61,578 nt of DNA. Source: Pseudomonadales bacterium (GTDB taxonomy: Bacteria > Pseudomonadota > Gammaproteobacteria > Pseudomonadales > Pseudohongiellaceae). The notes under the pieces were generated by a model that saw only the letters and a program-made list of their open reading frames with translations, did not search any database and was not told where the DNA came from. A program made the translations under genes and the position numbers. Where the stretch lies: NCBI GenBank assembly GCA_022827425.1, contig JAJDSZ010000031.1:1-61578 (forward strand), in the 5' to 3' direction. Every line of letters begins with the position of its first letter. Positions within the stretch are counted from its first letter, which is position 1. This document shows, in pieces, positions 18,427-26,920 of the stretch.

Positions 18427-19197
18427 CTAATCTATCTCGACGAGGCGATCCCCGAAGGGGGTGGAAACCACGCGCATGCCGGGAGGCACCTGGGCCGGAT
18501 CAATGCGTCGCGGACGGAATCGCGGTTCGGAGGGGACGTCCTGGCCGAGGGCTTCGGCGCGCAGGCGGGCGAATGGGTTGTTCGGGTCCCGCGCCAGATC
18601 TTCCGCCGCCTCCTTGGCTTCGGCGGCGAGGTCCGGATCCTGTTCCGCCAACTCTTCTTCCTGATCGAGATCGACGATGAATTGCTCGGGCAACGGCGCC
18701 GGACTCAGGGAAAGCCGGGCGATATTGGCGCCAGCGTCGCAGCGCACCCCGGCATTGGCCGCTTCCACGCAATTGCTGCCGTCGGGATACCGGATCGATA
18801 CCCGGCCGCTTTCGCTGGAAACGATGCGGAACTGCTCATGACCGGGGATCGAAGTTTCGCCATCGGCTTCCAGGGGCACAGTCAGGGTTTCACCGCTGCG
18901 ATGGTTGAGCACCACCCGATGCTGGTCGCCGATGCGCGATGCGCCGACGAGGGTGAATTCGGGTTCGGTGGAGGAAACGGCGGGCGCATCCGCGCCACCG
19001 GCGCGATTGCCGCGCTGGTTATTGGCGGAAGAAACCGTGCGCTCCACGTCCTCGAACAGCTCAAGCTCCTGGGCAAGCGCCGGGGCGCTCAAGGGAAGCA
19101 GGAAAGCGAGGCCGGACAAAAGCGCCGACATCGCGATGAGTCTTGCTGTGCTTGCCTCCGTCGGGCTTCGCCGAACCGGGCTCAAAAATCCTGTCAT
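18427..19197 (-). CDS. Exported protein of unknown function
   Basis: A 256-residue protein starting at ATG 19197, behind AGGA. A signal sequence (ARLIAMSALLSGLAFLLPLSAPALA) is followed by a low-complexity Ser/Asn/Gly segment, a small beta-rich domain with one possible disulfide (NCVEAANAGVRCD), an acidic helix (EEELAEQDPDLAAEAKEAAEDL) and a proline-rich tail ending VVSTPFGDRLVEID. No family recognised. It sits 15 nt before the glycosyltransferase in the same direction. Confidence 0.65.
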   Translation of the reverse strand: MTGFLSPVRRSPTEASTARLIAMSALLSGLAFLLPLSAPALAQELELFEDVERTVSSANNQRGNRAGGADAPAVSSTEPEFTLVGASRIGDQHRVVLNHRSGETLTVPLEADGETSIPGHEQFRIVSSESGRVSIRYPDGSNCVEAANAGVRCDAGANIARLSLSPAPLPEQFIVDLDQEEELAEQDPDLAAEAKEAAEDLARDPNNPFARLRAEALGQDVPSEPRFRPRRIDPAQVPPGMRVVSTPFGDRLVEID

Positions 19198-19262
19198 TGG
19201 CAAATTCCTGCGGTTGCTGCAAACCTGTACGATTAGTCGCGCAAAACCTGTTTCCGGTTCGC

Positions 19263-20798
19263 TCATTGTATACCAAGGGCGGCGTACACCGGTCGCGATT
19301 TCGCCAGAAACACCGCGGCGCGCTTGCACAATTCCGCCAGGTTCTCCTCGTCGCTTTCCAGGGTCTTGCCGTCATGCACGAGGCGCTGGTTGCGGGATGA
19401 CAGGGCCTGCCAGGCAAAGCGCGCAAGCTGCTCGTCATTGGCGGTCTTGTTTTCCAGGCCGAGCACGAACAACTGGTTGATGCGGCTCACGGAGATGCCG
19501 CCCCCGGTCACCGGGCTGGCGAGAAAGTGAATCTCGTCCACATCGCGGCTGCGCTGCTTGATATGCCGGTTGATGCGGTCGCATTGCCGCTTGAGCCGGG
19601 CTGGAGGATTCTCCTGCGCCGGCGCCACCTGGTGGTCGCCCATGAGCACCATCAGCGCCTGCAGCAGGCTTCCCGCGGTGCGCTGGTCCGATTGCAGCTT
19701 GCGGATGATTTCGCCCATGGAGTGGATTTTGTGGTCCGCCAGCAGGTCGAGCAGGGGCCGGTAGATTTCCTCATTCAGGGTGGCCTCGCCGATGGAGCCT
19801 TTGACCGTGAGTGAGCAGTCCTCCGCATGGCGCGCGAGCACCACATGAAAATCATTGAAGCTTTCCATCTGCTCGGTGCCAGTGAGGCGGCGCGGACCCT
19901 TGATCCAGTAGTCGCGCCGGAAGAGTTGGTTGGACATGAAATCCATCATCTGCTGCCGCAACATCGGGTCGGGAAGCCCGTTGACGAATTCAGCCTGTTC
20001 CGCGGTCATCGTCATGCTGGGAACGTGCTCCAGGAAACTCGCCGAGCAGGCGAAACTGAGCTTGGCCTGGTCGAGCGCGTGGCTCACGTCGAGAAAGGAC
20101 ATGGGATGCCAGTCGCGGTTGAAGAACTCGTGGGCGAGATAGTTGCGGTTCTGGGCCACGGCGCCTTCGAGCCGGGCGACCGCGCCCGGGTTGGTTTTCG
20201 CGAAAACCGGCTCGGTGCCCACCAGCTTTTTGGCGAAATCCAGCGCCTCGTCGATGCGGGCGGCGATACCCTTGCCGGAGGGTGAAATCCGGTCGAGATA
20301 CTCCATCATCAGGTTGCGCAGGGGGATAAAGCCCGCCCAGCCCGGCTGCAAGTTGTAGCTGAGGTAAAGCACGCCGCCGACCTTGAGCTTCTCTCTGGCG
20401 AATTCGACGATCTCCCGCCGATTTTCTTCGGAAACCCAGCTCCATACGCCATGCAGGGCGATATAGTCGAATTGTGGAAGGTCCTTGCGCTGCCGGAACT
20501 CTGCGAAGGTTTCGTCAGTCAGCTGGGCCGGCGCGCCGGAATGTTTCGCCATTTGCCGGGCGACAGCGGCATGTGAGGGATTGAAGTCATTGCCATGCCA
20601 TTCGGCTTCGCCGGCGGCGGCATGGAAGTTCAGGCTCACGCCCTGGCCAAAGCCGAGTTCACAGGCGGTCTTGACTTCGGGCCAGGCGAAACCGCTGCAT
20701 AACAGCGCCATCTTCGCCCGCAATGGATTGAGTTCCGGAAAGTACCCCCAGGCATATCCGATTTCCGTCACATAACCCGAAGTCCAGTTGTCCGACAT
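19263..20798 (-). CDS. Class I SAM methyltransferase with methyltransferase regulatory domain
   Basis: A 511-residue cytoplasmic protein. The N-terminal Rossmann domain has motif I ELGFGQGVSLN and ALHGVWSWVSEENR; the middle segment GVLYLSYNLQPGWAGFIPLRNLM with the long helical region after it is typical of the PF10119 regulatory domain fused to methyltransferases. The C-terminal 130 residues are helical (NQLFVLGLENKTANDEQLARF). It may head the glycan transcription unit, suggesting methylation of a surface sugar or protein, but the substrate is unknown. Confidence 0.8.
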   Translation of the reverse strand: MSDNWTSGYVTEIGYAWGYFPELNPLRAKMALLCSGFAWPEVKTACELGFGQGVSLNFHAAAGEAEWHGNDFNPSHAAVARQMAKHSGAPAQLTDETFAEFRQRKDLPQFDYIALHGVWSWVSEENRREIVEFAREKLKVGGVLYLSYNLQPGWAGFIPLRNLMMEYLDRISPSGKGIAARIDEALDFAKKLVGTEPVFAKTNPGAVARLEGAVAQNRNYLAHEFFNRDWHPMSFLDVSHALDQAKLSFACSASFLEHVPSMTMTAEQAEFVNGLPDPMLRQQMMDFMSNQLFRRDYWIKGPRRLTGTEQMESFNDFHVVLARHAEDCSLTVKGSIGEATLNEEIYRPLLDLLADHKIHSMGEIIRKLQSDQRTAGSLLQALMVLMGDHQVAPAQENPPARLKRQCDRINRHIKQRSRDVDEIHFLASPVTGGGISVSRINQLFVLGLENKTANDEQLARFAWQALSSRNQRLVHDGKTLESDEENLAELCKRAAVFLAKSRPVYAALGIQ

Positions 20799-20898
20799 TG
20801 TCCGTCCCGCCAGTCAAAAAGTGGACAGGATGTTACCCCACAAGGGACGGACAAGGTAGGGCAAGCGCTTGCTCTTCATCCTGCGAACCCCACCTTCC

Positions 20899-20926
20899 GT
20901 CATCCTGCGCGCAGTCTCAGGATCTC
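20899..20926 (+). repeat. Dispersed palindromic repeat, family A (diverged copy)
   Basis: GTCATCCTGCGCGCAGTCTC followed by AGGATCTC matches the family A pattern, with the terminal arms changed together (ATCCTG/CAGGAT), which preserves pairing. It is followed by a separate short hairpin, AGGTGGCTCCACCT. Confidence 0.55.
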
Positions 20927-20961
20927 CATGAGGTGGCTCCACCTGAAATTCCGCGGCGGTT

Positions 20962-20967
20962 TATAAT
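20962..20967 (+). promoter_or_regulatory. Candidate -10 box for the SapC-family gene
   Basis: A TATAAT hexamer 31 nt before the GTG start at 20999. No strong -35 hexamer is visible. An in-frame ATG at 20966 overlaps this box and is therefore a poor start. Confidence 0.4.
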
Positions 20968-20998
20968 GCGCCCTCCCCATTCAGGCAGCGGAAATACC

Positions 20999-21790
20999 GT
21001 GGGCCAACTTATTCCGATTTCTCCCCAGTCCCATCGCGAACTGCGCTGGCGAAGGCCGTCGAATTTCCGCTTCGCCGCCGGCGATCATCTCATGCCCCTG
21101 GGCTTGCGGGAAGTGGGCAAGGCTGCCATGGGCATGCCGATGGGATTCATCAAGCTGGAAGAAAAATTCCTGCTTGTGGCGATTCTCGGCCTCCGCAATG
21201 GCGAAAGCCTGGTGGTGCAGGAGTCCGGCAAATGGCTGGCGGCGCATCTGCCCGACGCCTATCAGGGATTTCCTTTCAAAATGGCCCGGATTGACGCCGG
21301 GCGCTATCAGGTTTGCACCGACGAGGATTCCGAATTTGTCGGCAAGGCCGCGGACATTTCCGCGGACGCCAAGGGCTGGCGGGTGTTTTTCGACGAAGAA
21401 GACCAGCTTGCTCCCGCCGTGAGCGAGCTCGTCAACAAGATGCAGCAGCACGCCTCGGACCTCATGCTGGCCGAGCGCGCCATGGAAAAACTCGCCGGGA
21501 TGGAACTGATCCGGGAGTGGGAAATCACCGCCGGCGACGAGGAAAAGTCTTTGCAAATCAAGGGATTGCACAACATCGACCAGGAACGCCTCGCGGGGCT
21601 CGAAGGCGAGTCCATGGTCGCCCTGCGTGACTGCGGCGCGCTGTATCTCGCCTACGCCCAAATCCTTTCGGGCCATCATATGCCCTCGCTGCTGCGCCTG
21701 GCCCAGTTGCGCTGGAAGGAACCCGAAACCGAAGAGCTGGATTTCGATCAGGTTTCCGACAGCGGCAGCATCAGCTTCGATAATTTGTGA
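20999..21790 (+). CDS. SapC-family protein
   Basis: A 263-residue cytoplasmic protein beginning VGQLIPISPQSHRELRWRRPSNFRFA, with HLMPLGLREVGKAAMGMPMGFI in the N-terminal half and YLAYAQILSGHHMPSLLRLAQL near the C-terminus, the pattern of the SapC family first named from the Campylobacter S-layer-associated locus. The biochemical function is not established. GTG 20999 is chosen over in-frame upstream ATGs because a TATAAT box lies at 20962. Confidence 0.75.
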   Translation: MGQLIPISPQSHRELRWRRPSNFRFAAGDHLMPLGLREVGKAAMGMPMGFIKLEEKFLLVAILGLRNGESLVVQESGKWLAAHLPDAYQGFPFKMARIDAGRYQVCTDEDSEFVGKAADISADAKGWRVFFDEEDQLAPAVSELVNKMQQHASDLMLAERAMEKLAGMELIREWEITAGDEEKSLQIKGLHNIDQERLAGLEGESMVALRDCGALYLAYAQILSGHHMPSLLRLAQLRWKEPETEELDFDQVSDSGSISFDNL

Positions 21791-21861
21791 GCAAAAGCCC
21801 CGAAGTGACATTCCACCGGCTTTGCTGGCAATATGGGCAAAAGTCCCGGGATGGACCCGCA

Positions 21862-24800
21862 ATGAAAACAATTGCCGTTGCCGCAATCACAGCCCTGCTG
21901 TCACTGCCGGGTTTTGCGCAGTCGCCGGACCGGAGCGCCGGGCGGGAACAGGTTTTCCCGCTCATCATGGACGGCGACGGCTACCGCTCCCGGCTCATCC
22001 TCAATAATGCCGCTGACTCGGCCAATCCCTGTTCGCTCGTGCTTCAGGGTCGCCAAAACCAGGGAGAATTGCTCGATACCTCCCGATTGCAAGCCAACGA
22101 AGCCCTCGCGGCGGATGGCGCCCACGCCACGATAAGCCTGCCGGCAGGCGGGGCCGGCGTGACGCTCGCCACCACGGGCGAACGCGGCTTTGCCTACGGT
22201 TACGCGCTGCTCGACTGCGAGCAGGATGTCATCGCCCGGCTATTGCTGACATTGGACGATGCCGCCAATCCCGGGTCCCCGGTCGCCCTTGCGGCTTCCG
22301 GCGCCGCCCCGGGCGGTTCGGATTTCATTTTTCCCCTGCAACGGCATAGCGCCGATCTCGCCTTGGCGTTTGCAAACCCCGGTGCCAGCGCCGCCAATTG
22401 TTTCTATCTTTTCGACGGACAGGCAGAGACCGGCGCGGGCGGGGAGAACCTGACAGTACCGCCCATGTCCACGGTTATGCAGTTTCCGGTTGCAGCGGAG
22501 CAGTTCCCCGATTCATCCGCCATTCTGGCTTCTTGCGATAGCGATATTGCAGCCATCGGCATTCCGTTCGAAGGCCGGATTTTCAGCACCGTGCCGCCGT
22601 TTTCGCCCGGCGCGGACATTACCGCAAGCAGCGATCAGGTTTTGCCGCTGGTCGTTGACGGAGGCGGGTTCCGTTCCCGGCTGCTGCTGGCCAATACCAC
22701 TGGCGTGGCAACAACCTGTGCGCTAAACCTGCGCGGCCCAGGTCTCGACGAGAGCCGGTTTGAACTTCCAGACGGAGTTACTCCCACGAGCACCGGCCTG
22801 CTGATGCATCTCGACAGCGGCGGCGAATTGCAGTTTCTTGCCAGCAAGGGCGAGGGTTCTCTGGTGCTTGGCCATGCCAGCATCGATTGCGAACAACCGG
22901 TGATGGCAAACAACACGCTGAGCCTGGAAATCGGCAGCGCACTCGCCGGAATGGCCACCATTCCGGGCTCGCAAAAAGCCAGCGCATTCCTGGTTCCGGT
23001 GATTCCCGAAAGCGGCAGGCTCGCGCTCGCCACAAGCAATGACTCCTCGAGTGATGTCAGTTGCGGGCTGGAGTTGACAGATTACGGCGGCGCCACTTTC
23101 GGGCTGGCTGCCTTTGAGGTCGGTCCGGCTTCCACCACGGTGCAATTTCTCGATGAGCTGTTCCTGCTGCCGGAAAACTTCTCCGGCGGCGAGGCGACCG
23201 TTTCCTGCGACCAGCCTGTAGAAGCCGTGGCGCTGCCCTTGAGCGGAGCCGCTTTTGCCGCCCTCTCACCGGCGATTCTGGCGGCGGAAACCTTAACGCC
23301 GGAGCCCGGGCTGATTTTCAATCCGGCGCAATTCCCGCCGATTTCCATCTTCCAGCTCGACGAGCCCATTGCGCCCTTGCAACTGCCCGAACCGCTCAAT
23401 GGCGAGCCCCCCTTCTCCTATATGCTGGAGCCGCCGATTCCCGGCCTGCAATTCGAACCGGAAACGCGCCGACTCAGCGGGACGCCCACCGAAGCCGGCG
23501 AATATCTCCTGCAGTATCAGGCCAGGGACGCCAGCGGAAAATCCGGCTTCTATCCGGTTTTCATCCTCGTGCGAGGCCCGGATTCCGAGCCGAGCTTTGC
23601 CGATGACAGCGCCCCGCCGGACCAGAACTACACACTCGGCAGGGAAATCGAGGCCCTGCAATTTCCCGAAGCCACCGGCGGCAATGCGCCACTGATCCAC
23701 TTCCTCAGCCCGGAAGTGCCGGGATTGACTTTCGACATGCAAACCCGGCAGCTCAGCGGCACGCCGGAAAGAACCGGCGTGTATCCCGTGAGCTATAACG
23801 TGACCGACGCGGATTTCGATATGGACTCACTCGAGTTCACCATCACCGTCACGGTGCCGGAAAGCGCGCGAACGCCACTGGAGCCCGGCCGCTGCGCAGA
23901 CGGCGGTTTTGTCGAAAACCCCAGCGAAAATCCCGGCCTCGTTGCCGATTGCCAGGCCCTGGTCAGCTTCGCCAATGCGCTCATCGAGACCGGACTGATC
24001 ATGGAAGACAATGTGCTCAACCAATGGGGCGGGGAAGGACAAATGCGGGTGGAAAGCTGGTCCGGCGCGCGCGCAAGCGAGGGACGGGTCAGCGGCCTGG
24101 AACTGCCATTCGGCAGCCTGAAGGGCGATCTTCCCGCCGCGCTTGGCGAACTCGAAGCCCTGACCCGGCTCGATCTGCGGGGCAATGAGCTTTCCGGCGA
24201 GATTCCACCTGGAATCGGCAATCTGTCCCGGCTCGAAATCCTTGATCTTTCGGCCAACCGGCTGGGCGGCTCTGTTCCCGCGGAACTGGCAAAGCTCGAA
24301 AACCTGCGCAGTCTTTCGCTGGCAATCAACGCGCTTTCCGGGCCGATTCCAGCCGGGCTTGACGCGCTGGGCAGTCTGGAATCATTGTCCTTGATGGAAA
24401 ACGAACTGAGCGGGGCCATTCCCGCCGAACTCGGTCAACTCGCGAATCTGCGGGAACTCAACCTTGCCGCGAACCAGCTCAGCGGGCCGATTCCTTCGAG
24501 CCTGGGGCGGCTTGGCGAACTCACCACATTGCAGTTGTTCGCCAATGAACTCACCGGCGCCATTCCTCCCGAGCTCGGGCAACTGGAGAATCTGGAACAA
24601 CTGGTGCTCGGTTTCAACAGGCTCAGTGGCGCAATCCCCGCCGAACTGGCCATGCTCCGGAGGCTGCGGCAACTGATCCTGAGCATGAACCGGCTCAGCG
24701 GACCGATTCCGCCGGAACTGGGAGAACTTTCGGCGCTGGTCATGCTCGACCTCCGCTTCAATGCCCTGGAAGGAAGCATTCCGGCGGAGCTGGCGGGGCT

Positions 24801-26316
24801 GGAAAATCTGCAGGACCTCTATGTCTCCTTCAATCAGTTGCGGGGGACCGTGGACTGGGCTTTCCGCGAGCGCATCAAGAAAGGCAGCCTGCTGCTGGAA
24901 ACCGAGGGCAATCAGATTACCGGTCTCGCCCCGCCGCCGGAAAGGGAGCCGGCGCCGGCGGGGCCACCGGGAAGCCCGGTCAATGCTTCCCATCATTCGA
25001 TCGCCTGGTATCAGGGGCCGCTGCTCATGGAGTGGGACTGGCGGGGCGAGCGGGTGGAGCATCAAACGCCGATCCTCGGCCGCTGGGCGCTGCTGGCGGT
25101 GCGCGTGAATCACGCCACGGAGCAGCCGCCCGAAGTCATCACCCGGGTGCTGGATGCGGAAGACAGGATACTCGTGGCAAGCCTCGCCGAGGCCGCGCCG
25201 CCGAATACCGAGGCCATCGAGGCCAATCAATACCGCTCAGAGTTTCTTTTCTACCTGCCCGGGCGAATGTATCAATCCGGCAACCAGGTCGTGCATGTGA
25301 TCGACCCGGAAAATGCCCCGGGTGAATCCGATGAAAACGATAACACCGCCGGGCCGATTGTTCTCCATGGCGAACAACCGCCAAGATTCCGCGCGGTTTT
25401 CATCCCCCTGCTCATGCCGGATGAAGAGGAGTGGCACAAGGACTTCGACCCCAATGCGCTAATGGTGGGCACCCTCGCTTTCCTGCCGATCGCCGATGAT
25501 TTCGAGGCGCGATTCGGGCCGACCCTGGAATTTGACGCCCACGAAATCGACGACCCATTGATTGATGTATTGGAGTTGTGGAACGCCGAAGCCGAGCCCG
25601 ATGAGTTCTATCACGGCATCGTCAACCGCGAAACCGGCGGCGTCGCGGTGCTGGGAGGCCAGGTGGCAGTGAGCGAACTTTCCATCCACCGCGTCATCCC
25701 CCATGAATTCGGCCACAACTTCAGCCTCGCGCATACTCCCGGCTGCCACGCCGAGGGAGTGGACGAGGACTACCCCTATCCCGACGGCAAACTCGGACCG
25801 GACCCGGCCTGGGAACGCAATTGGCGGCTGTTCGCCTCCGGCGAAGACGAGGACTACACCGACCTCATGTCCTACTGCACCGAATTGAAGTTGATCTCCG
25901 ATTACAACTACCGCCGCGCCGCGGAATACTGGCTCGCCTTCGGCACGCGGACGAACACCAGCCCGGTCACCTCGGGACCGGCCCCACAAAGCCTTGCCGC
26001 CGCGAGAACCGAGAACGAGGGCAGCATCGCCCTCTCCGGTCGCATCAGCGCCGGCGGTATCTGGAGCCTGACCCAGGCCCGCCAGTCCAACCGGCGGCCG
26101 CGCCCGCCAGCCGGCAATGGCGATTACACGCTGCTCCTCTTCGACTCCGCCGGCGTGCAAGTCCACGCCGAACCACTAGCCCTCCTGCCGCTAAGCCACG
26201 GCGACGAAACCTTCTGGGCCGCAAGAATCCCGATACCCCCGCGAGAACCAGAAGCAATCGTGATTCTGGACGCCCGGGGCAACGAAATGCTGCGGCAAGC
26301 CCTGCCCGGGATATGA
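21862..26316 (+). CDS. Secreted multidomain protein: beta repeats, Ig-like, plant-type LRR and metzincin-like protease
   Basis: A 1484-residue protein with a signal peptide (MKTIAVAAITALLSLPGFAQ). Residues 25-490 hold four tandem beta modules of about 110 residues, with a start like PLIMDGDGYRSRLILNN and an end like DCEQDVIA that supplies paired cysteines. Two putative Ig (He_PIG) domains follow, each with RLSGTP or QLSGTP. About ten leucine-rich repeats of the LSGxIPxxLxxL plant type span roughly residues 745-995. The C-terminal part carries HEFGHNFSLAH at 1281-1291, the HExxHxxxxxH zinc site of metzincins, with DLMSYC downstream as a possible Met-turn. ATG 21862 is preferred because it opens the signal peptide. 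Substrate unknown. Confidence 0.85.
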   Translation: MKTIAVAAITALLSLPGFAQSPDRSAGREQVFPLIMDGDGYRSRLILNNAADSANPCSLVLQGRQNQGELLDTSRLQANEALAADGAHATISLPAGGAGVTLATTGERGFAYGYALLDCEQDVIARLLLTLDDAANPGSPVALAASGAAPGGSDFIFPLQRHSADLALAFANPGASAANCFYLFDGQAETGAGGENLTVPPMSTVMQFPVAAEQFPDSSAILASCDSDIAAIGIPFEGRIFSTVPPFSPGADITASSDQVLPLVVDGGGFRSRLLLANTTGVATTCALNLRGPGLDESRFELPDGVTPTSTGLLMHLDSGGELQFLASKGEGSLVLGHASIDCEQPVMANNTLSLEIGSALAGMATIPGSQKASAFLVPVIPESGRLALATSNDSSSDVSCGLELTDYGGATFGLAAFEVGPASTTVQFLDELFLLPENFSGGEATVSCDQPVEAVALPLSGAAFAALSPAILAAETLTPEPGLIFNPAQFPPISIFQLDEPIAPLQLPEPLNGEPPFSYMLEPPIPGLQFEPETRRLSGTPTEAGEYLLQYQARDASGKSGFYPVFILVRGPDSEPSFADDSAPPDQNYTLGREIEALQFPEATGGNAPLIHFLSPEVPGLTFDMQTRQLSGTPERTGVYPVSYNVTDADFDMDSLEFTITVTVPESARTPLEPGRCADGGFVENPSENPGLVADCQALVSFANALIETGLIMEDNVLNQWGGEGQMRVESWSGARASEGRVSGLELPFGSLKGDLPAALGELEALTRLDLRGNELSGEIPPGIGNLSRLEILDLSANRLGGSVPAELAKLENLRSLSLAINALSGPIPAGLDALGSLESLSLMENELSGAIPAELGQLANLRELNLAANQLSGPIPSSLGRLGELTTLQLFANELTGAIPPELGQLENLEQLVLGFNRLSGAIPAELAMLRRLRQLILSMNRLSGPIPPELGELSALVMLDLRFNALEGSIPAELAGLENLQDLYVSFNQLRGTVDWAFRERIKKGSLLLETEGNQITGLAPPPEREPAPAGPPGSPVNASHHSIAWYQGPLLMEWDWRGERVEHQTPILGRWALLAVRVNHATEQPPEVITRVLDAEDRILVASLAEAAPPNTEAIEANQYRSEFLFYLPGRMYQSGNQVVHVIDPENAPGESDENDNTAGPIVLHGEQPPRFRAVFIPLLMPDEEEWHKDFDPNALMVGTLAFLPIADDFEARFGPTLEFDAHEIDDPLIDVLELWNAEAEPDEFYHGIVNRETGGVAVLGGQVAVSELSIHRVIPHEFGHNFSLAHTPGCHAEGVDEDYPYPDGKLGPDPAWERNWRLFASGEDEDYTDLMSYCTELKLISDYNYRRAAEYWLAFGTRTNTSPVTSGPAPQSLAAARTENEGSIALSGRISAGGIWSLTQARQSNRRPRPPAGNGDYTLLLFDSAGVQVHAEPLALLPLSHGDETFWAARIPIPPREPEAIVILDARGNEMLRQALPGI

Positions 26317-26351
26317 GCGCTGCCTGTTCCCAGGCTCTCATGCGGTGGCCT

Positions 26352-26388
26352 CTGAGGGAGATTCCGCGACTCCGCGCGGAATGACGGG
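26352..26388 (-). repeat. Dispersed palindromic repeat, family A (reverse copy)
   Basis: On the minus strand this reads GTCATTCCGCGCGGAGTCGC then GGAATCTCC, matching the family A consensus with co-varying arms. It lies just after the large secreted protease gene and before the promoter of the metal-uptake locus. Confidence 0.6.
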
Positions 26389-26405
26389 GATATCGCAAAT
26401 GCGCG

Positions 26406-26435
26406 TTGACCCGCGCCCGGAGTTGGCGGGATAAT
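26406..26435 (+). promoter_or_regulatory. Candidate sigma70 promoter of the metal-uptake locus
   Basis: TTGACC (26406-26411) and GATAAT (26430-26435) with an 18-nt spacer, about 50 nt before the first gene of the locus. I looked for a Zur-type palindrome over the -10 region and did not find a convincing one. Confidence 0.5.
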
Positions 26436-26486
26436 GCGCGCTTGTTCAATTCTGCCTCCAAAGGCTTCAGGGAGTGGGCCAGGCCA

Positions 26487-26798
26487 ATGTGGCGAACAGA
26501 CCGCGCATTCAGCGTTGCAGGGCGGGACCGGTTCCGGTCCCTGCCGCTTGCCGCGATTTTCTGTGCGTTGTTGCTGTATGTGCAAGGCGCGACCGTTGCC
26601 CATGACCACGATGACGATCCCAGGCAGCGCTACGATTGCGACATCTGTCTCAAGATCGGTTCCAGCGCCGACGCCATAACCACAAATCATCCGGACTCCC
26701 TGGCGCCGCCAATGCGCCATGCATGGCGCGACCATGAAGCGGAGCCGGTTTTCCCGCGACTTCCCGATCTCCACGCAAGAGCGCCTCCCCCGGCCTGA
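26487..26798 (+). CDS. Small membrane-anchored Cys/His protein, DUF2946-like (copy 1)
   Basis: A 103-residue protein starting at ATG 26487. One hydrophobic N-terminal segment (LPLAAIFCALLLYVQGATVA) is followed by a short His/Asp cluster (HDHDDD) and a DCDIC pair of cysteines, then a low-complexity tail. This matches the small DUF2946-like proteins that precede TonB-dependent receptors. A second, diverged copy (29349-29633) has the same placement before the second receptor. An in-frame ATG at 26406 is rejected because it lies in the promoter. A role in periplasmic metal handling is inference. Confidence 0.65.
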   Translation: MWRTDRAFSVAGRDRFRSLPLAAIFCALLLYVQGATVAHDHDDDPRQRYDCDICLKIGSSADAITTNHPDSLAPPMRHAWRDHEAEPVFPRLPDLHARAPPPA

Positions 26799-26920
26799 TA
26801 CGCCAGTTTTCATTTTCCTCAGCGGTGAACGCCGCGCGTCAGTTTTCCGGATTGGCGCCGGCCAAGGATTCGCGACGGGGATCTCCGGTTTATCAGACTT
26901 TTATTTTTTCGGGGAATGCA

